64,000 bases of DNA, taken from Novipirellula artificiosorum. Its GTDB lineage: Bacteria; Planctomycetota; Planctomycetia; Pirellulales; Pirellulaceae. Within the stretch, counting starts at the first letter, position 1. Each line of letters opens with the position of its first letter. The notes beneath the pieces were generated by a model. That model was given only the letters and a program-made list of their open reading frames with translations. It did no database searches and was not told the origin of the DNA. Below, in pieces: positions 29,147-38,905 of the stretch. The translations under genes were made by a program, and so were the position numbers. The DNA is taken from positions 62,001 through 126,000 of the forward strand of contig NZ_SJPV01000014.1 of NCBI RefSeq assembly GCF_007860135.1. The letters are read 5' to 3'.

Positions 29147-31429
29147 ATGCAATGCAAGATGATCCGTATTTTCATTCTCACCGTCCTGACTCTTTGCACT
29201 GTGGCCCTGCTTCGCGCGGCGGATGACGCTGGCCGCCCTAACATCGTACTGATCTTTGCGGATGATTACGGTTACGGTGACTCGGGTTGTTATGGCGGGA
29301 CCTTGGTCCCGACTCCGGCAATCGACTCACTCGCCAGCGACGGCATTCTTTGCACCGACGGCTACGTCACCGCGCCGGTTTGTGCGCCGAGTCGATGCGG
29401 CATCATGACCGGATCGTACAACCAACGTTTTGGCATGCAGTGGAACGAGGACCGAAAAATGTACTCGTTTGCTGATCATCAACTCCTACCCCAGGCATTG
29501 CAGCGTGCGGGCTACGTGACGGGCCACATTGGTAAGTGGAACCTCCCTATCGACGTCCGTGCGTGTTTTGACGAAGCCCATGATGTGATCGATTGGGAGG
29601 CCGATTACTTTCCCGATGCCAACGGTCACTACCGGGGTGTGGATAGCGAGGTTGAATTCGATTCCAACAAGGTTCAAGGTGTCTGGGGGCCAAAGCTGGC
29701 TGGCCAGGAATACTTAACCGACCGCATCGGACGCCATGCGGTCGAGTTCATCGAGAATCATAAGAGTGGTTCTCAACCTTTCTTCCTCTACCTTGCCTTC
29801 AACGCCGTTCATACGCCACTGCATGCGAAACTTGAAGACGCTGGTCGCTTCGGGGCACTACCCATTCCGCTAAACTTCTACGCCCCAATGGTGGCTTCGA
29901 TGGATGAGAACATCGGGCGTGTGTTGGCGGTGTTGCCCGACGATACGCTGGTCGTATTCACAAGCGACAACGGTCCCGCGAAGATGCCCGTTCGCAAGTG
30001 GCCTGAGCAATGGCCGACCGGGGGTCTGGCTGGCAGCCCCGGGCCTCTCAATGGACATAAGGCGCAGTTTCTGGAGGGTGGCATTCGCGAACCGTTCCTG
30101 TTGCGTTGGCCTGACAAGTTCAAACCTGGCAGTCACTATCACCAACCCGTCAGCACAATGGACCTCTATCCGACGTTCTGCGCTGCCGCTGGCGTACCCG
30201 TTCCGGCCGGCACACAGGTCGATGGCGTCAATTTGCTGCCGTTCCTTCTGGGCGAACAAACCGGTCCCCCTCATGAGATCCTGTTTTGGAAAAACAGTTC
30301 GATTGGTGCGGTCCGCCAAGGCGATTGGAAGCTACTCATCAACAAATCGCAGCCAATGCTTCAGCTATTCAATCTTGCCGATGATCTTGGCGAGAAACAT
30401 GACATGGCTGGCGAGCAGCCGGAAAGGACCGAACGCCTCCACCAAAAATGGCTCGACTGGAGCAAAGCGCTACCACCCCGAGCCAGTACCGTTGCCCAAG
30501 CAGATGCTCCTTTGGAAGGAACCCAGCCCGCGAATGAGAGCTCGGTACTTGAAAAGTCGACTGTGGACCAAAAGCAACATCGGATTGCATTGTCGGACCC
30601 CGGGGCACTTGCGAATTGGCTTCGTTACGATGGCGAATGGATTCCGATGGTGAGTGCCCACCGAGGAGGCGCAAGTCCGGGGTTCCCCGAGAACGCAATC
30701 GAGACATTTGGAAAGACTCTCGGCTGCACCTACAGCATGCTCGAGGTCGATCCGCGATTGTCCAAGGACGGCAAAATTGTGATTCACCATGATGCTTCCC
30801 TCGATCGCACCACCACAGGAAGCGGGCTTGTTTCCGATCACACACTTGATGAATTGCGGCAACTGCGACTGAAGGACACGAAGGGAAACGTCACTCTTTT
30901 TCAAATCCCCACTCTTGATGAAGCGATCGAGTGGGCGCGTGGCAAGACGATTTTAGTGCTTGACCAAAAGGATGTGCCGTTGGAATCACGCGTGCAATCC
31001 ATGATTGACCATGGTGCGCAAGAACATGTGATGTTGATTATCAGTAGTGCCCGAGATGCCGCATTCGTCCATCGTAGGGACCCCGGAATAATGATGGAGA
31101 TGATGGTCACCAACCGAAAACAGTTTGACGCATTTGAGAAATCTGGCGTGCCCTGGGAAAACATCATCGCATTCGTTGGTCATACGCCGCCACAGGACAC
31201 CGAGTTGCTGAACATGATCCATGCCAAAGGATCTCTCTGTATGGCGGGTACCTCCCGGTACCTCGACAAGGAACTGACGATTGGCTCCGAGCAGCAGACG
31301 CCGGAACTGCAGAGTCGGTATCGTGAGCTGCTGCAACTTGGAGTCGACATCATTGAAACGGACTGTCCGTGTGAAGTTGGCAGCCTGTTGCATGAGTCTT
31401 CAAACGTGCCAGAGGTGAAAGCCCGATAG
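29147..31429 (+). CDS. Secreted sulfatase fused to glycerophosphodiester phosphodiesterase domain
   Basis: Start is at ATG 29147 or 29159; both give a signal peptide (MIRIFILTVLTLCTVALLRA). Domain 1 (about 25-455) is an S1 sulfatase: NIVLIFADDYGYGD metal site, formylglycine motif C-A-P-S-R at about residue 79, HIGKWN, FTSDNGP and the GGIREPFLLRWP block. Domain 2 (about 500-755) is a GDPD barrel: AHRGGASPGFPENAIETF with the catalytic His (about 505), LEVDPRLSKDG, IHHDASLDRTTTG and a second conserved block IIETDCP. It should cleave glycerophosphodiesters to glycerol-3-phosphate. Length ~760 residues is the sum of two normal domains. Both activities in one exported chain suggest a substrate carrying sulfate and a glycerophosphate group, or recovery of both S and P. 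Confidence 0.85.
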   Translation: MQCKMIRIFILTVLTLCTVALLRAADDAGRPNIVLIFADDYGYGDSGCYGGTLVPTPAIDSLASDGILCTDGYVTAPVCAPSRCGIMTGSYNQRFGMQWNEDRKMYSFADHQLLPQALQRAGYVTGHIGKWNLPIDVRACFDEAHDVIDWEADYFPDANGHYRGVDSEVEFDSNKVQGVWGPKLAGQEYLTDRIGRHAVEFIENHKSGSQPFFLYLAFNAVHTPLHAKLEDAGRFGALPIPLNFYAPMVASMDENIGRVLAVLPDDTLVVFTSDNGPAKMPVRKWPEQWPTGGLAGSPGPLNGHKAQFLEGGIREPFLLRWPDKFKPGSHYHQPVSTMDLYPTFCAAAGVPVPAGTQVDGVNLLPFLLGEQTGPPHEILFWKNSSIGAVRQGDWKLLINKSQPMLQLFNLADDLGEKHDMAGEQPERTERLHQKWLDWSKALPPRASTVAQADAPLEGTQPANESSVLEKSTVDQKQHRIALSDPGALANWLRYDGEWIPMVSAHRGGASPGFPENAIETFGKTLGCTYSMLEVDPRLSKDGKIVIHHDASLDRTTTGSGLVSDHTLDELRQLRLKDTKGNVTLFQIPTLDEAIEWARGKTILVLDQKDVPLESRVQSMIDHGAQEHVMLIISSARDAAFVHRRDPGIMMEMMVTNRKQFDAFEKSGVPWENIIAFVGHTPPQDTELLNMIHAKGSLCMAGTSRYLDKELTIGSEQQTPELQSRYRELLQLGVDIIETDCPCEVGSLLHESSNVPEVKAR

Positions 31430-31499
31430 TCGTTGCGTGGTCCGCTTTTCTACCTTGCCGCGGCAAATCCAGTTTCAGGAACCTCCTTGGTCATTTCAA

Positions 31500-32705
31500 A
31501 TGAAAACGCATTTTGGAATCCTTGTTTGTCTTCTAGTTTCGTCATCGGCACATTGCCAATGGCAGCGTCACACGGTTGACGACCTTGGGCGAGGTGCCGA
31601 TGGGGTGCGCATCGAGGATGTCGATGGCGATGGCCTGGATGACATCGTGACCGGATGGGAAGAATCTGGACACATTTGCCTTTACGTGCAACCTACACTT
31701 GAGAAGATCCGAGAGCCTTGGCCGCGGGTGGTGGTTGGGAAAAGCCCGAGTGTGGAAGACGCATTCGCGATCGACCTGGATCAGGACGGCATCAAAGAGA
31801 TCATCAGCTGCCATGAAGGCAAGACCCATCAGGTCTTGATCCATCGACTGCGGATCGCGACAGCGCCCGCTTCACGCTCAGACCTGTTGCAGGCGAAGAA
31901 CTGGCAATCGGTTGGCATTGCCTCGTGCCAGGGCGTATCGCGGTGGATGTTTGCGACTGGATTGCGACGCGGGACCGACAAAGAGCAGGGAAAGGTGCTA
32001 GCAGTTGGTTCCAAAGACCCACAGGGGCAAGTGTCGCTCTTGCTCCCTCCTGCCGATGGAGTTGATGATTTGACTCAGTGGCGTCGGATCCAACTCCAAC
32101 CCGCAGGATGGATTATGTCCTTGGTTGCTTTGGACATGGACCTTGACGGCGACGAGGATTTGGTGGTCAGTGACCGCAAAGGCTCCGATCGCGGCGTGTA
32201 TTGGTTGGAACAACCGGACGATGCTGAAGCCTTTTCGGTCGCCGAGCGGTGGGTGCGCCATGAGGTGGGAGGGCACGAAAGTGAAGTCATGTTCCTGGAT
32301 GCCCGTCCTGATGCGATCGTCGCTGCGACTCGTGGTGACGGAATCCTGCGGTGGGCTCGTTCGCCCAAGGGTTCAGCTGATGGTGAAGGTACGTGGCAAC
32401 GTAGCCGAACCGCGGCACCGTTTGGCATTGTCAACGGAAAAGCGGTCAGAAGAATGGAGCATCACGGTCAACCCTGGTTTGTCTTCACCGCCAATCGTGG
32501 CGTCGATCGGTCGGATCATGGCAAGCCAGCCGTTTCACTGTTTTCGTTCGAGCCGTCTCTTCAGCCGATTGATATTGGCGGAGACGCGGGAGTCAAATTC
32601 GATCGAATTGAAGTCCGCGATCTCGATCAAGACGGCGATCTTGATATCCTTACGTGTGAGGAACGGGATAACTTAGGCGTCTTCTGGTATGAAAACCCAG
32701 GTTGA
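31500..32705 (+). CDS. Secreted VCBS/FG-GAP repeat protein
   Basis: ATG 31500 begins a signal peptide (MKTHFGILVCLLVSSSAHC); an upstream in-frame start at 31437 gives a poor leader. About 402 residues. At least four repeats carry Ca-binding DxDxDG loops: IEDVDGDGLDDIVTG, IDLDQDGIKEIISC, LDMDLDGDEDLVVSD and VRDLDQDGDLDILTC, typical of FG-GAP/VCBS beta-propellers. No catalytic motif is visible. It ends 6 bases before the convergent GH32 stop. In planctomycetes such propellers are frequent partners of sulfatases; a glycan-binding role is inferred only. Confidence 0.75.
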   Translation: MKTHFGILVCLLVSSSAHCQWQRHTVDDLGRGADGVRIEDVDGDGLDDIVTGWEESGHICLYVQPTLEKIREPWPRVVVGKSPSVEDAFAIDLDQDGIKEIISCHEGKTHQVLIHRLRIATAPASRSDLLQAKNWQSVGIASCQGVSRWMFATGLRRGTDKEQGKVLAVGSKDPQGQVSLLLPPADGVDDLTQWRRIQLQPAGWIMSLVALDMDLDGDEDLVVSDRKGSDRGVYWLEQPDDAEAFSVAERWVRHEVGGHESEVMFLDARPDAIVAATRGDGILRWARSPKGSADGEGTWQRSRTAAPFGIVNGKAVRRMEHHGQPWFVFTANRGVDRSDHGKPAVSLFSFEPSLQPIDIGGDAGVKFDRIEVRDLDQDGDLDILTCEERDNLGVFWYENPG

Positions 32706-32711
32706 GCCAAG

Positions 32712-34991
32712 CTACCAGACGGACGTCATTTCGTAGACGACAAGGGATTCGACGGTCAAGGAACCACCTTCGGCAGAGAGCGACACCTCGCCGATGGGTT
32801 GTCCCATGTCGCGACGACTGCTGGTTTTGAAGCAGGCACCGTCCGCACCAATCATTTCGAACATTGGCCGGTCCACAAGAATACGGAAGGTGACCCTGCC
32901 GTCCTGTGTCTTCAACGGCATTTCGTCCAGCTTCTGAGCGTCGAAATCGTAGGTCGCTACGTTCTCACCAAACTTGAGTTTTGCCTTTGACGCATTGCCA
33001 TTCTTCAGTGTGACAACGATATCGAAGAGTTGATCGGTGACGTCGAACTTGACCACCGGCGTGTCACGAGTGAGCTTTTTGTTCTCAACACTATTCGGGT
33101 TTAATTTGCGAAGCCCTTCGAGTTCTTTGATTGGATTGGCGAACATTCGGACGCCATCTTCGGTCGTCCGCAATGTCAAGTTGGTTGGGACCGAGAACGT
33201 TTGATTGAATGGCATGTCAGGCATATTGATCCGAGCCCACCCCACTTGAACGACACGACCATCTGGACTGTTACTGAAACACTGCGATGCATAGTAAGAG
33301 CCCCAGTGAACTTGGTGTTTTCCTTCGTGCTCTGGAGTAAAAGTGTTGCCGTCAAATTCTCCGAGCGCATACTTTGCATCCGCCGCGAAAATCACCCACT
33401 TCGTCTTCGTTGGATCCCCGTCGACCGGCAACTCGAAAATCTCCGCACACTCGAAGTAGCCTGGTAGATTGCTCGCAAGTTTCCATTCCTTGAGGTCTTT
33501 GCTCGTATAAATAGCGATGCTCCGGCCCTGTTCCGGTTGCTCGTCATAGACCGCGATCACCCAATGCTTGCCAGGTTCGTACCACATCAGTTTCGGGTCG
33601 CGGCCCTTGTGTTCAATGACCGGGTTACCTTCGTAAACCGTCCACGTCGTGCCACGGTCGGTAGAATAGGCAAGCGACTCGCCGCAGCCGGTATCGGTGA
33701 ACGCCAAGACCATGGTCTTCTCGTCGCCCGTTTGCCAGCCAGCCGTGTTATTGAAATCGATGTTCCCACTTCCGGAAAAGCAGTTCTTGACGGCCATCTT
33801 TGGATGGCGGTTTTCGACATCGCCACCAAAAGGACGCAGCGCCCGATCGTGCTCCGTCCAATGGACCATGTCTCTGCTGGTGGCATAGCCCCAATACATG
33901 TTCGCCCAGTCGCGTCCAGCTGGGTTACACTGCCAGAAAAAGTGGTATTGGCCGTCGTGGTAGAACATGCCATTTGGGTCGTTGTTCCAGCCTCGCATCT
34001 GACTGATGTGAAACTGTGGACGCAGCGTCTCTTGATAGAGTGGTTGAAGGTGGCGAATTTCGTCGTTGGACTCCCACATCTCACAAATCTCGGGTGCCGC
34101 CCGAGCGATGATCTTTGCGGTCTTACCAACGTATTCAGACATATCGAGGTAGGTCCACCAGTCGATCGAGTCTTGGCTCGCCGGGAAATCGCAGTCAAGA
34201 TTGTGAACAAGTTGGTCGCCCACATAAACGGTCATCCGGCCACGCTGTCCCTTGTTCGAGACAGGGAACAGGATGTACTTGCCGGTGATCTTCAGCTCTT
34301 TCGTCGTCTCCGGATGAGGATTCGCGTTCGCGGGTTCCTTTGTGGCGGGCGCCGGCCTCTTTACTGTTTTCGTGTGACTTTGCAGGATTTGGTCGACGTT
34401 GATGTGACCCCATCCGCCGCTTGAATCGTCGACGATTTGAAGGATGGCTTTTTGACCCTTCCGATCTTGAACGTCCCAGTTTTCCCAATTCAGAAACTCG
34501 CTGCCTCCGGGTTGCAGGTTGGGACCTGTGGCGGACTGAACGATTTCGCCAGCGATGATCAGGTTGATGCAAGTCTTTCCCTCGTGACCACCGCCACCGA
34601 TCAGAAACTTGATGAAATCACGCTCGATCGTGAACTCAGGTGAAGTCAGCTTGCCCTTCGATTTGTCCCCGCCGAGATACGAATTCACAAGTCCCTTTCC
34701 TTCGAATCCAGTGACCTGCATCTGACCGGGAAGTGTTCCTTGTGCCGGGCTCGTGCCGAATGCCTCGCCTTCGACTCTCCACTCGCCGTAGTTTGCCGTC
34801 TCGAAGCTATTGATCAAAATGTCGTCCTGGGCGTCACCAACCGATGGCGTCACGAAGACAAACAGCAATAGTGAAAAACAGATGACAAGCCCTACTGCGG
34901 CATCGCAACCGTTTGCGAGCTTCCACGCAGAAGCGAACCTGTTGCGGTATAAAAACGATCTGCCCGAAAACGGAGAAAGTCGCCTATTCAT
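32712..34991 (-). CDS. Secreted GH32 fructan hydrolase (levanase/inulinase-like)
   Basis: Signal-like hydrophobic segment after a basic N terminus (VGLVICFSLLLFVFVTPSVG). ATG 34991 is used; ATG 35003 and a start at 35111 are also in frame. Residues ~55-250 form an N-terminal beta-sandwich of the type found in levanases. GH32 motifs: nucleophile Asp in WNNDPNG (about 337), RDP stabiliser in KGRDPKLMWYEPG (about 464) and acid/base Glu in YFECAEIFELP (about 514). The C-terminal beta-sandwich is about 610-759. It hydrolyses beta-fructosyl bonds of levan, inulin or sucrose. Total ~759 residues. It is convergent with the VCBS gene and separated by 470 bases from the glycosyltransferase operon. Confidence 0.88.
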   Translation of the reverse strand: MNRRLSPFSGRSFLYRNRFASAWKLANGCDAAVGLVICFSLLLFVFVTPSVGDAQDDILINSFETANYGEWRVEGEAFGTSPAQGTLPGQMQVTGFEGKGLVNSYLGGDKSKGKLTSPEFTIERDFIKFLIGGGGHEGKTCINLIIAGEIVQSATGPNLQPGGSEFLNWENWDVQDRKGQKAILQIVDDSSGGWGHINVDQILQSHTKTVKRPAPATKEPANANPHPETTKELKITGKYILFPVSNKGQRGRMTVYVGDQLVHNLDCDFPASQDSIDWWTYLDMSEYVGKTAKIIARAAPEICEMWESNDEIRHLQPLYQETLRPQFHISQMRGWNNDPNGMFYHDGQYHFFWQCNPAGRDWANMYWGYATSRDMVHWTEHDRALRPFGGDVENRHPKMAVKNCFSGSGNIDFNNTAGWQTGDEKTMVLAFTDTGCGESLAYSTDRGTTWTVYEGNPVIEHKGRDPKLMWYEPGKHWVIAVYDEQPEQGRSIAIYTSKDLKEWKLASNLPGYFECAEIFELPVDGDPTKTKWVIFAADAKYALGEFDGNTFTPEHEGKHQVHWGSYYASQCFSNSPDGRVVQVGWARINMPDMPFNQTFSVPTNLTLRTTEDGVRMFANPIKELEGLRKLNPNSVENKKLTRDTPVVKFDVTDQLFDIVVTLKNGNASKAKLKFGENVATYDFDAQKLDEMPLKTQDGRVTFRILVDRPMFEMIGADGACFKTSSRRDMGQPIGEVSLSAEGGSLTVESLVVYEMTSVW

Positions 34992-35462
34992 ACTGGTTTC
35001 CATAAGAACCGGATCTTTAATAAAGTGGCTGGGTGTTGAACGAGCAAAAGACCTGACTTGACCGCGGCAACTCGGTGCGACGGCAGGTTGCATCGCATAG
35101 GCAGGAAACAAATTGTACTGAATTTTGAAACCGATTTCCGGATGTGCCCCCTTTTACGTTGCGATACGATGTCAATTTTTCGGATTAATCGAGGCCGAGC
35201 TGGACGGCGCCAATTTATGAGCGGCAAGGCGCTAGCCGCCGGTTTTACCCATGAACGACCTGCCGCAAACGGCTTGCCGCTCTGCCGGAGATTGATTCGG
35301 AGAATGACTGAAGATCGCACACAAAGTGGCGCTGCCTATGTCTATTTCGATCATCTTCACCCTTGCGGGGTCATCCGAATACGGTGTCAGGAACGAATCG
35401 CCGCCAGCGGCGCAACGGGGGCTTTTCAAGATGCAGCCCGGTCACCCTTGCCGTGCAAATGC
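34992..35462. other. Gene-poor spacer with an inverted repeat
   Basis: No gene is supported in this 471-base stretch. GAGCGGCAAG (35219-35228) and CTTGCCGCTC (35273-35282) form a 10-base inverted repeat with a 44-base spacer, the spacer also holding GCTAGC-type palindromic sequence. The left part should hold the GH32 promoter; the right part includes the end of the GT4 transcript. Confidence 0.45.
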
Positions 35463-36731
35463 TCAAGCCTCAAGGGAAGGTGGACCTAAAGACTCGCACT
35501 TCGATAGCCACTCAAGAAAGCCCGCGTAGACCCTATCACCCGAGAGTTCGTTTTCGCAAATTTGCAAGACGCGAAGCGCCGTCTCTCGCCTCAAATCGCC
35601 GTCGCGGATGAGGCGAATGCAAGCGTCGCTGAATCGATCCGGCTGGTCCGCGACAAACATGCTCTCGACAGTAGCGGCGGGCAAGCCACGTGTATTGTGT
35701 GGGTGCGCCACCAGCGGTTTTCCAAAGCACATCGACTCAATCGACTTGATTTTAAGCCCACTGCCAAAGCGAACTGGATTAATGGCTATATCAATCTTTG
35801 TGTAAAAGTCATCAATCTGTGGAACCTGGCCTAGGAATTGAACGCGCGGTACGTTCCACGTCGTTTTCTGACAAAGGCCTTGAGCAACCTGTCCGGCAAC
35901 GATGAGCTCTGCTCCGGTCATTTGATGGATCCGACTCCAGCAATGCTGCAAGAACCATCGAAGCCCATCCACGTTGGCGGCGTTGTTGGACCCGATAAAC
36001 CCTAATCGAATCGTCTCCGAATTCGAGTCCTTTCCCGACACAAATCCTGGCTGCTCCACACGAAGTTCCGGCTGATGTCCAACCACGATGACTTTGCTTT
36101 TCGGGGCCATGGAGCGGAGCGTTTTCGCCTCGTCCTGCTGAGTGGCGAGAATCAAATCAAACCTTTGCAGTGCGGTCGCCTCTTCCTCTTTTGAGATCTC
36201 AATCCAATGGGATTCCTCGTAGTCCGAAAACTGCTGCTGCCGAACATGAAGCAAATCATGCGTGTCGACGATGGCTCGGAAACCTCTCTTTTCGATAGGG
36301 AATGCGTCAAGCAAGTTCGCCCAGACAACGTAGACGCTTAAGACAAAATCAGGTCTGAGTGATTTAATAAGCGATTTGAATTGCAGCGGGGCGTGCGGCC
36401 AACGATAGGTTTCCAGGGTGACCGGAGTGCGCAGAGGCGAATCCACCTGGTCGTTCTCTTTAAAATCTGTATTTTGGTTTCGCCCCAGTCTCTTGCTAAC
36501 AATGGACGCCATTCGATCGCGGAGGCGGGTTCCGCAAGGGGAAAAATCCACGAACGAGAGGCCCGCCTCGTGCCCCAGGGTAAGATCCAAATCCGTCCGC
36601 TCGACGAGATAAAAGATGGACAACTGGAAACCGTTCTTGCGAAGAGACTGCAGCAGCGACCATGTACGCTGCTGCGCGCCGTTCTGGCGGCGCCAAAACG
36701 GCTGATCCGTTACGACGAGGATGGTTTTCAT
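35463..36731 (-). CDS. GT4 glycosyltransferase
   Basis: GT-B enzyme of 422 residues. N-terminal Rossmann strand MKTILVVTDQPFWRRQNGAQQR; a donor-binding domain with RLGFIGSNNAANVDGLRWFL, VQFLGQVPQIDDFYTKIDIA and the E-x7-E-like segment GSGLKIKSIESMCFGKPLVAH (GLKIKxxExMxxGKP). No membrane helix, so it probably works at the inner face. It is the last gene of a five-gene minus-strand operon, 15 bases after the GT2. The sugar and acceptor are unknown; the neighbours suggest elongation of a surface glycan or decoration of the polyketide product. Confidence 0.85.
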   Translation of the reverse strand: MKTILVVTDQPFWRRQNGAQQRTWSLLQSLRKNGFQLSIFYLVERTDLDLTLGHEAGLSFVDFSPCGTRLRDRMASIVSKRLGRNQNTDFKENDQVDSPLRTPVTLETYRWPHAPLQFKSLIKSLRPDFVLSVYVVWANLLDAFPIEKRGFRAIVDTHDLLHVRQQQFSDYEESHWIEISKEEEATALQRFDLILATQQDEAKTLRSMAPKSKVIVVGHQPELRVEQPGFVSGKDSNSETIRLGFIGSNNAANVDGLRWFLQHCWSRIHQMTGAELIVAGQVAQGLCQKTTWNVPRVQFLGQVPQIDDFYTKIDIAINPVRFGSGLKIKSIESMCFGKPLVAHPHNTRGLPAATVESMFVADQPDRFSDACIRLIRDGDLRRETALRVLQICENELSGDRVYAGFLEWLSKCESLGPPSLEA

Positions 36732-36746
36732 TTTGGAATGCCAAGT

Positions 36747-37652
36747 TTATGGCAAACTCCGTGAACGGTAACTCGTGAACTCACCCCACGAAATGCATGC
36801 CCGAATCATATGGGAAACCCATTCGTCGGGTTGTTTACGATGCCGCTTGAGTCGGTAGAGCAACGATTGATAGGATGCGTCAAGCAGAGCAACCATCCGA
36901 CGAGAACCTTGCTTATTGAAAAGGACATTGGCTTGCCCTTGGCCGACATAATAGGAACGTATATAGCGTTCGGTTGCTCGATCAGCCGGGACGATGTGTT
37001 GAACTTTGGCATTGGGAACCCACCGCCCTTTCCCGCCAGCGCGAGCGATCTGTTCGAGGACATGGGTCTCTTCTCCCCCAATCATTGCCGAACGAACGCG
37101 TCCTAGCATCGGGTCGTAGAGATAGACGCGCTGAAAATCTGTCCTTATCGCAAAATTTGCTCCATACGGCAAACGGTCTTCCGTCAAATCAACCGGTGTC
37201 TCACCGATGTCTCGCGCGGCATACACAGGCTTGCATTTCTCCCAGGTCGACTCAATCCATTCGGGGCGACCAGGCGGTTCGAACCACGGTTCGATCGCAC
37301 CGCCAAAGAATGCAACCTCCGGTTCCGCTTCGAAAGCATCAACGTAGGAAACCAGCCAATTCTTGCAAACGAGAACATCATTGTCAGTCCATACCACATA
37401 ATCGCCCGACGCCTCGGCGACCGCACGATTGCGGCACGGCGTGAGCCCCTGAACGGGCTCGAACAGGGACACGATCGGCAGTAATCCAGAGAAATCATCA
37501 ATCACCTGAGCGGTGTCGTCGGTCGAGTGATTGTTGACGAGAATCAACTCCCACGAAAAACGACCGTCCGTGTTGATTTCGCAGAGTCGCTCAAGGGTTC
37601 GACGCAGCAATCGCGACCGATTCCATGTGCAAATTGCCACGCTGATTTTCAT
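36747..37652 (-). CDS. GT2 glycosyltransferase
   Basis: The start at 37652 places the GT-A strand MKISVAICTWNRSRLLRRTL at the N terminus; an open frame to 37787 only adds a segment antisense to the neighbouring GT4 end. About 301 residues. It has NNHSTDDTAQVI, the DXD-like WTDNDVLV, GGAIEPWFE and the acceptor region GGEETHVLEQIARAG. No membrane helix. Inverting transferase with unknown donor. It follows the upstream GT4 by 26 bases and precedes the other GT4 by 15, so it is in the same operon. Confidence 0.85.
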   Translation of the reverse strand: MKISVAICTWNRSRLLRRTLERLCEINTDGRFSWELILVNNHSTDDTAQVIDDFSGLLPIVSLFEPVQGLTPCRNRAVAEASGDYVVWTDNDVLVCKNWLVSYVDAFEAEPEVAFFGGAIEPWFEPPGRPEWIESTWEKCKPVYAARDIGETPVDLTEDRLPYGANFAIRTDFQRVYLYDPMLGRVRSAMIGGEETHVLEQIARAGGKGRWVPNAKVQHIVPADRATERYIRSYYVGQGQANVLFNKQGSRRMVALLDASYQSLLYRLKRHRKQPDEWVSHMIRACISWGEFTSYRSRSLP

Positions 37653-37678
37653 TGGAAAGTCATAGGGTTCGCGGGTTG

Positions 37679-38815
37679 CTATTGAATGTGTCCGAGATCG
37701 ACGATCTGCTGGTAAAAATCGCTCACCGGATTGCTGCCATATCGTTGACGAATCCGCCTGCCTGCGAGTTCTCCCATGGACCGCCAATCCCCTCGTTTTT
37801 TCCAGGCGGCTTCCAGCGCGGCGTCGAGTAGTTCAACGGTCGCTGCGGCAGCAAGGAACCCCGTTTCTCCATGATCGATCAGTTCGCGGTTGCGTCCGAC
37901 ATCGGTGGTAATGCAGATCCGATTGCAAAGCATCGTTTCCACCACAGCCAATGCCGCACCTTCAAAACGCGAGGGCAGAATCAAACCATGGTGATTTCCC
38001 CAAATGTCTTCGACGTTTTGAGCGAAACCAGCTAGCTGAATGTGGGATTGTAGGCCGTAACGCTCAATCAAACCTTCCATCTGCGTGCGATTGCCTTGTG
38101 AATCTCCAAACAAGCGAATACAGAGGTTACGATCACGCCACTTTTCTTGTTTCAACAAAGGGATCAGCAGGTCTTGGCCTTTCGAAGTGAAGTGAATTCG
38201 GCCAACACAGGCGAGCTGCAACCGACCCTGGTCGGATGGCCAGCAGGGATTTGCATTCCACTGCACATTGAACGGATTGTCGACGATTGCCGCGTTGTGA
38301 AGCTCGATGGCAAGGTTGGTTTCGACGCGGTCGAGGTTCTCTTGTGAAACGAAGAAAACCTTTCTTGCATTGCGGTATGCCGCGCGAAACTCCTCGAGAT
38401 CGGTTTCCTCAAGTGCCTCGGTGCTGGCGGCCTGGACATTGATCGCATACGGGATTTCCCGCCGAATCAATTCGGTCGCTGGTGTGACCGCGTCGAGGTG
38501 GTAGCCGAGTATGACCAGAACAAAATCAGGCTTTTCGCGGGCGATCCAACGGCGGACGTGGCTTGTTTCGCTCTCAAGGTTCCGCGGGGACGTCATTCGG
38601 TAGGGCCAGGATCGCCAAGTTGGATCACGGCGTGGCCAAATCGTTGCACCAGCCGAACGCAAATGATCCAGTTCAGGCGCTGCATTTTCCCACCAACGGT
38701 AGTTCACGGTCACTTGAATATCGTTGTTGAGAAGCCGGTGAGCCACTTTGGACCAAAGGACCTCACTTCCCCCCCAAGGCATTCCCGTCATCGAAGAGTA
38801 GAAGCCGACTTTCAC
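37679..38815 (-). CDS. GT4 glycosyltransferase
   Basis: GT-B enzyme. The frame is open to 38890 (MLRHGMRVLAS...), but GTG 38815 places the first Rossmann strand KVGFYSSMTGMPWGGSEVLW at the start, which fits the family better; either is possible. Donor-domain blocks are LACVGRIHFTSKGQDLLIPLL, LFGDSQGNRTQMEGLI, HIQLAGFAQNVEDIW and the E-x7-E-like LPSRFEGAALAVVETMLCNR. About 378-403 residues. WGGSEV near the start resembles the GG loop of GT4 acceptor sites. Fourth-last gene chain: it follows the TolC-like gene and precedes the GT2 by 26 bases. Confidence 0.83.
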   Translation of the reverse strand: MKVGFYSSMTGMPWGGSEVLWSKVAHRLLNNDIQVTVNYRWWENAAPELDHLRSAGATIWPRRDPTWRSWPYRMTSPRNLESETSHVRRWIAREKPDFVLVILGYHLDAVTPATELIRREIPYAINVQAASTEALEETDLEEFRAAYRNARKVFFVSQENLDRVETNLAIELHNAAIVDNPFNVQWNANPCWPSDQGRLQLACVGRIHFTSKGQDLLIPLLKQEKWRDRNLCIRLFGDSQGNRTQMEGLIERYGLQSHIQLAGFAQNVEDIWGNHHGLILPSRFEGAALAVVETMLCNRICITTDVGRNRELIDHGETGFLAAAATVELLDAALEAAWKKRGDWRSMGELAGRRIRQRYGSNPVSDFYQQIVDLGHIQ

Positions 38816-38905
38816 CTTACAAAACCCAAAATACCCAAGCCCGTGGTTTGAAATGAGCGATGCTAAAACCCTCATTCCATGCCGAAGCAATTCCTACGCC
38901 GCGTT

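Noticed and set aside
35058..35489. 143-codon plus-strand frame in the spacer before the GT4 operon
   Set aside because: No domain, no ribosome-binding site, and it overlaps a palindromic repeat and the end of the GT4 gene.
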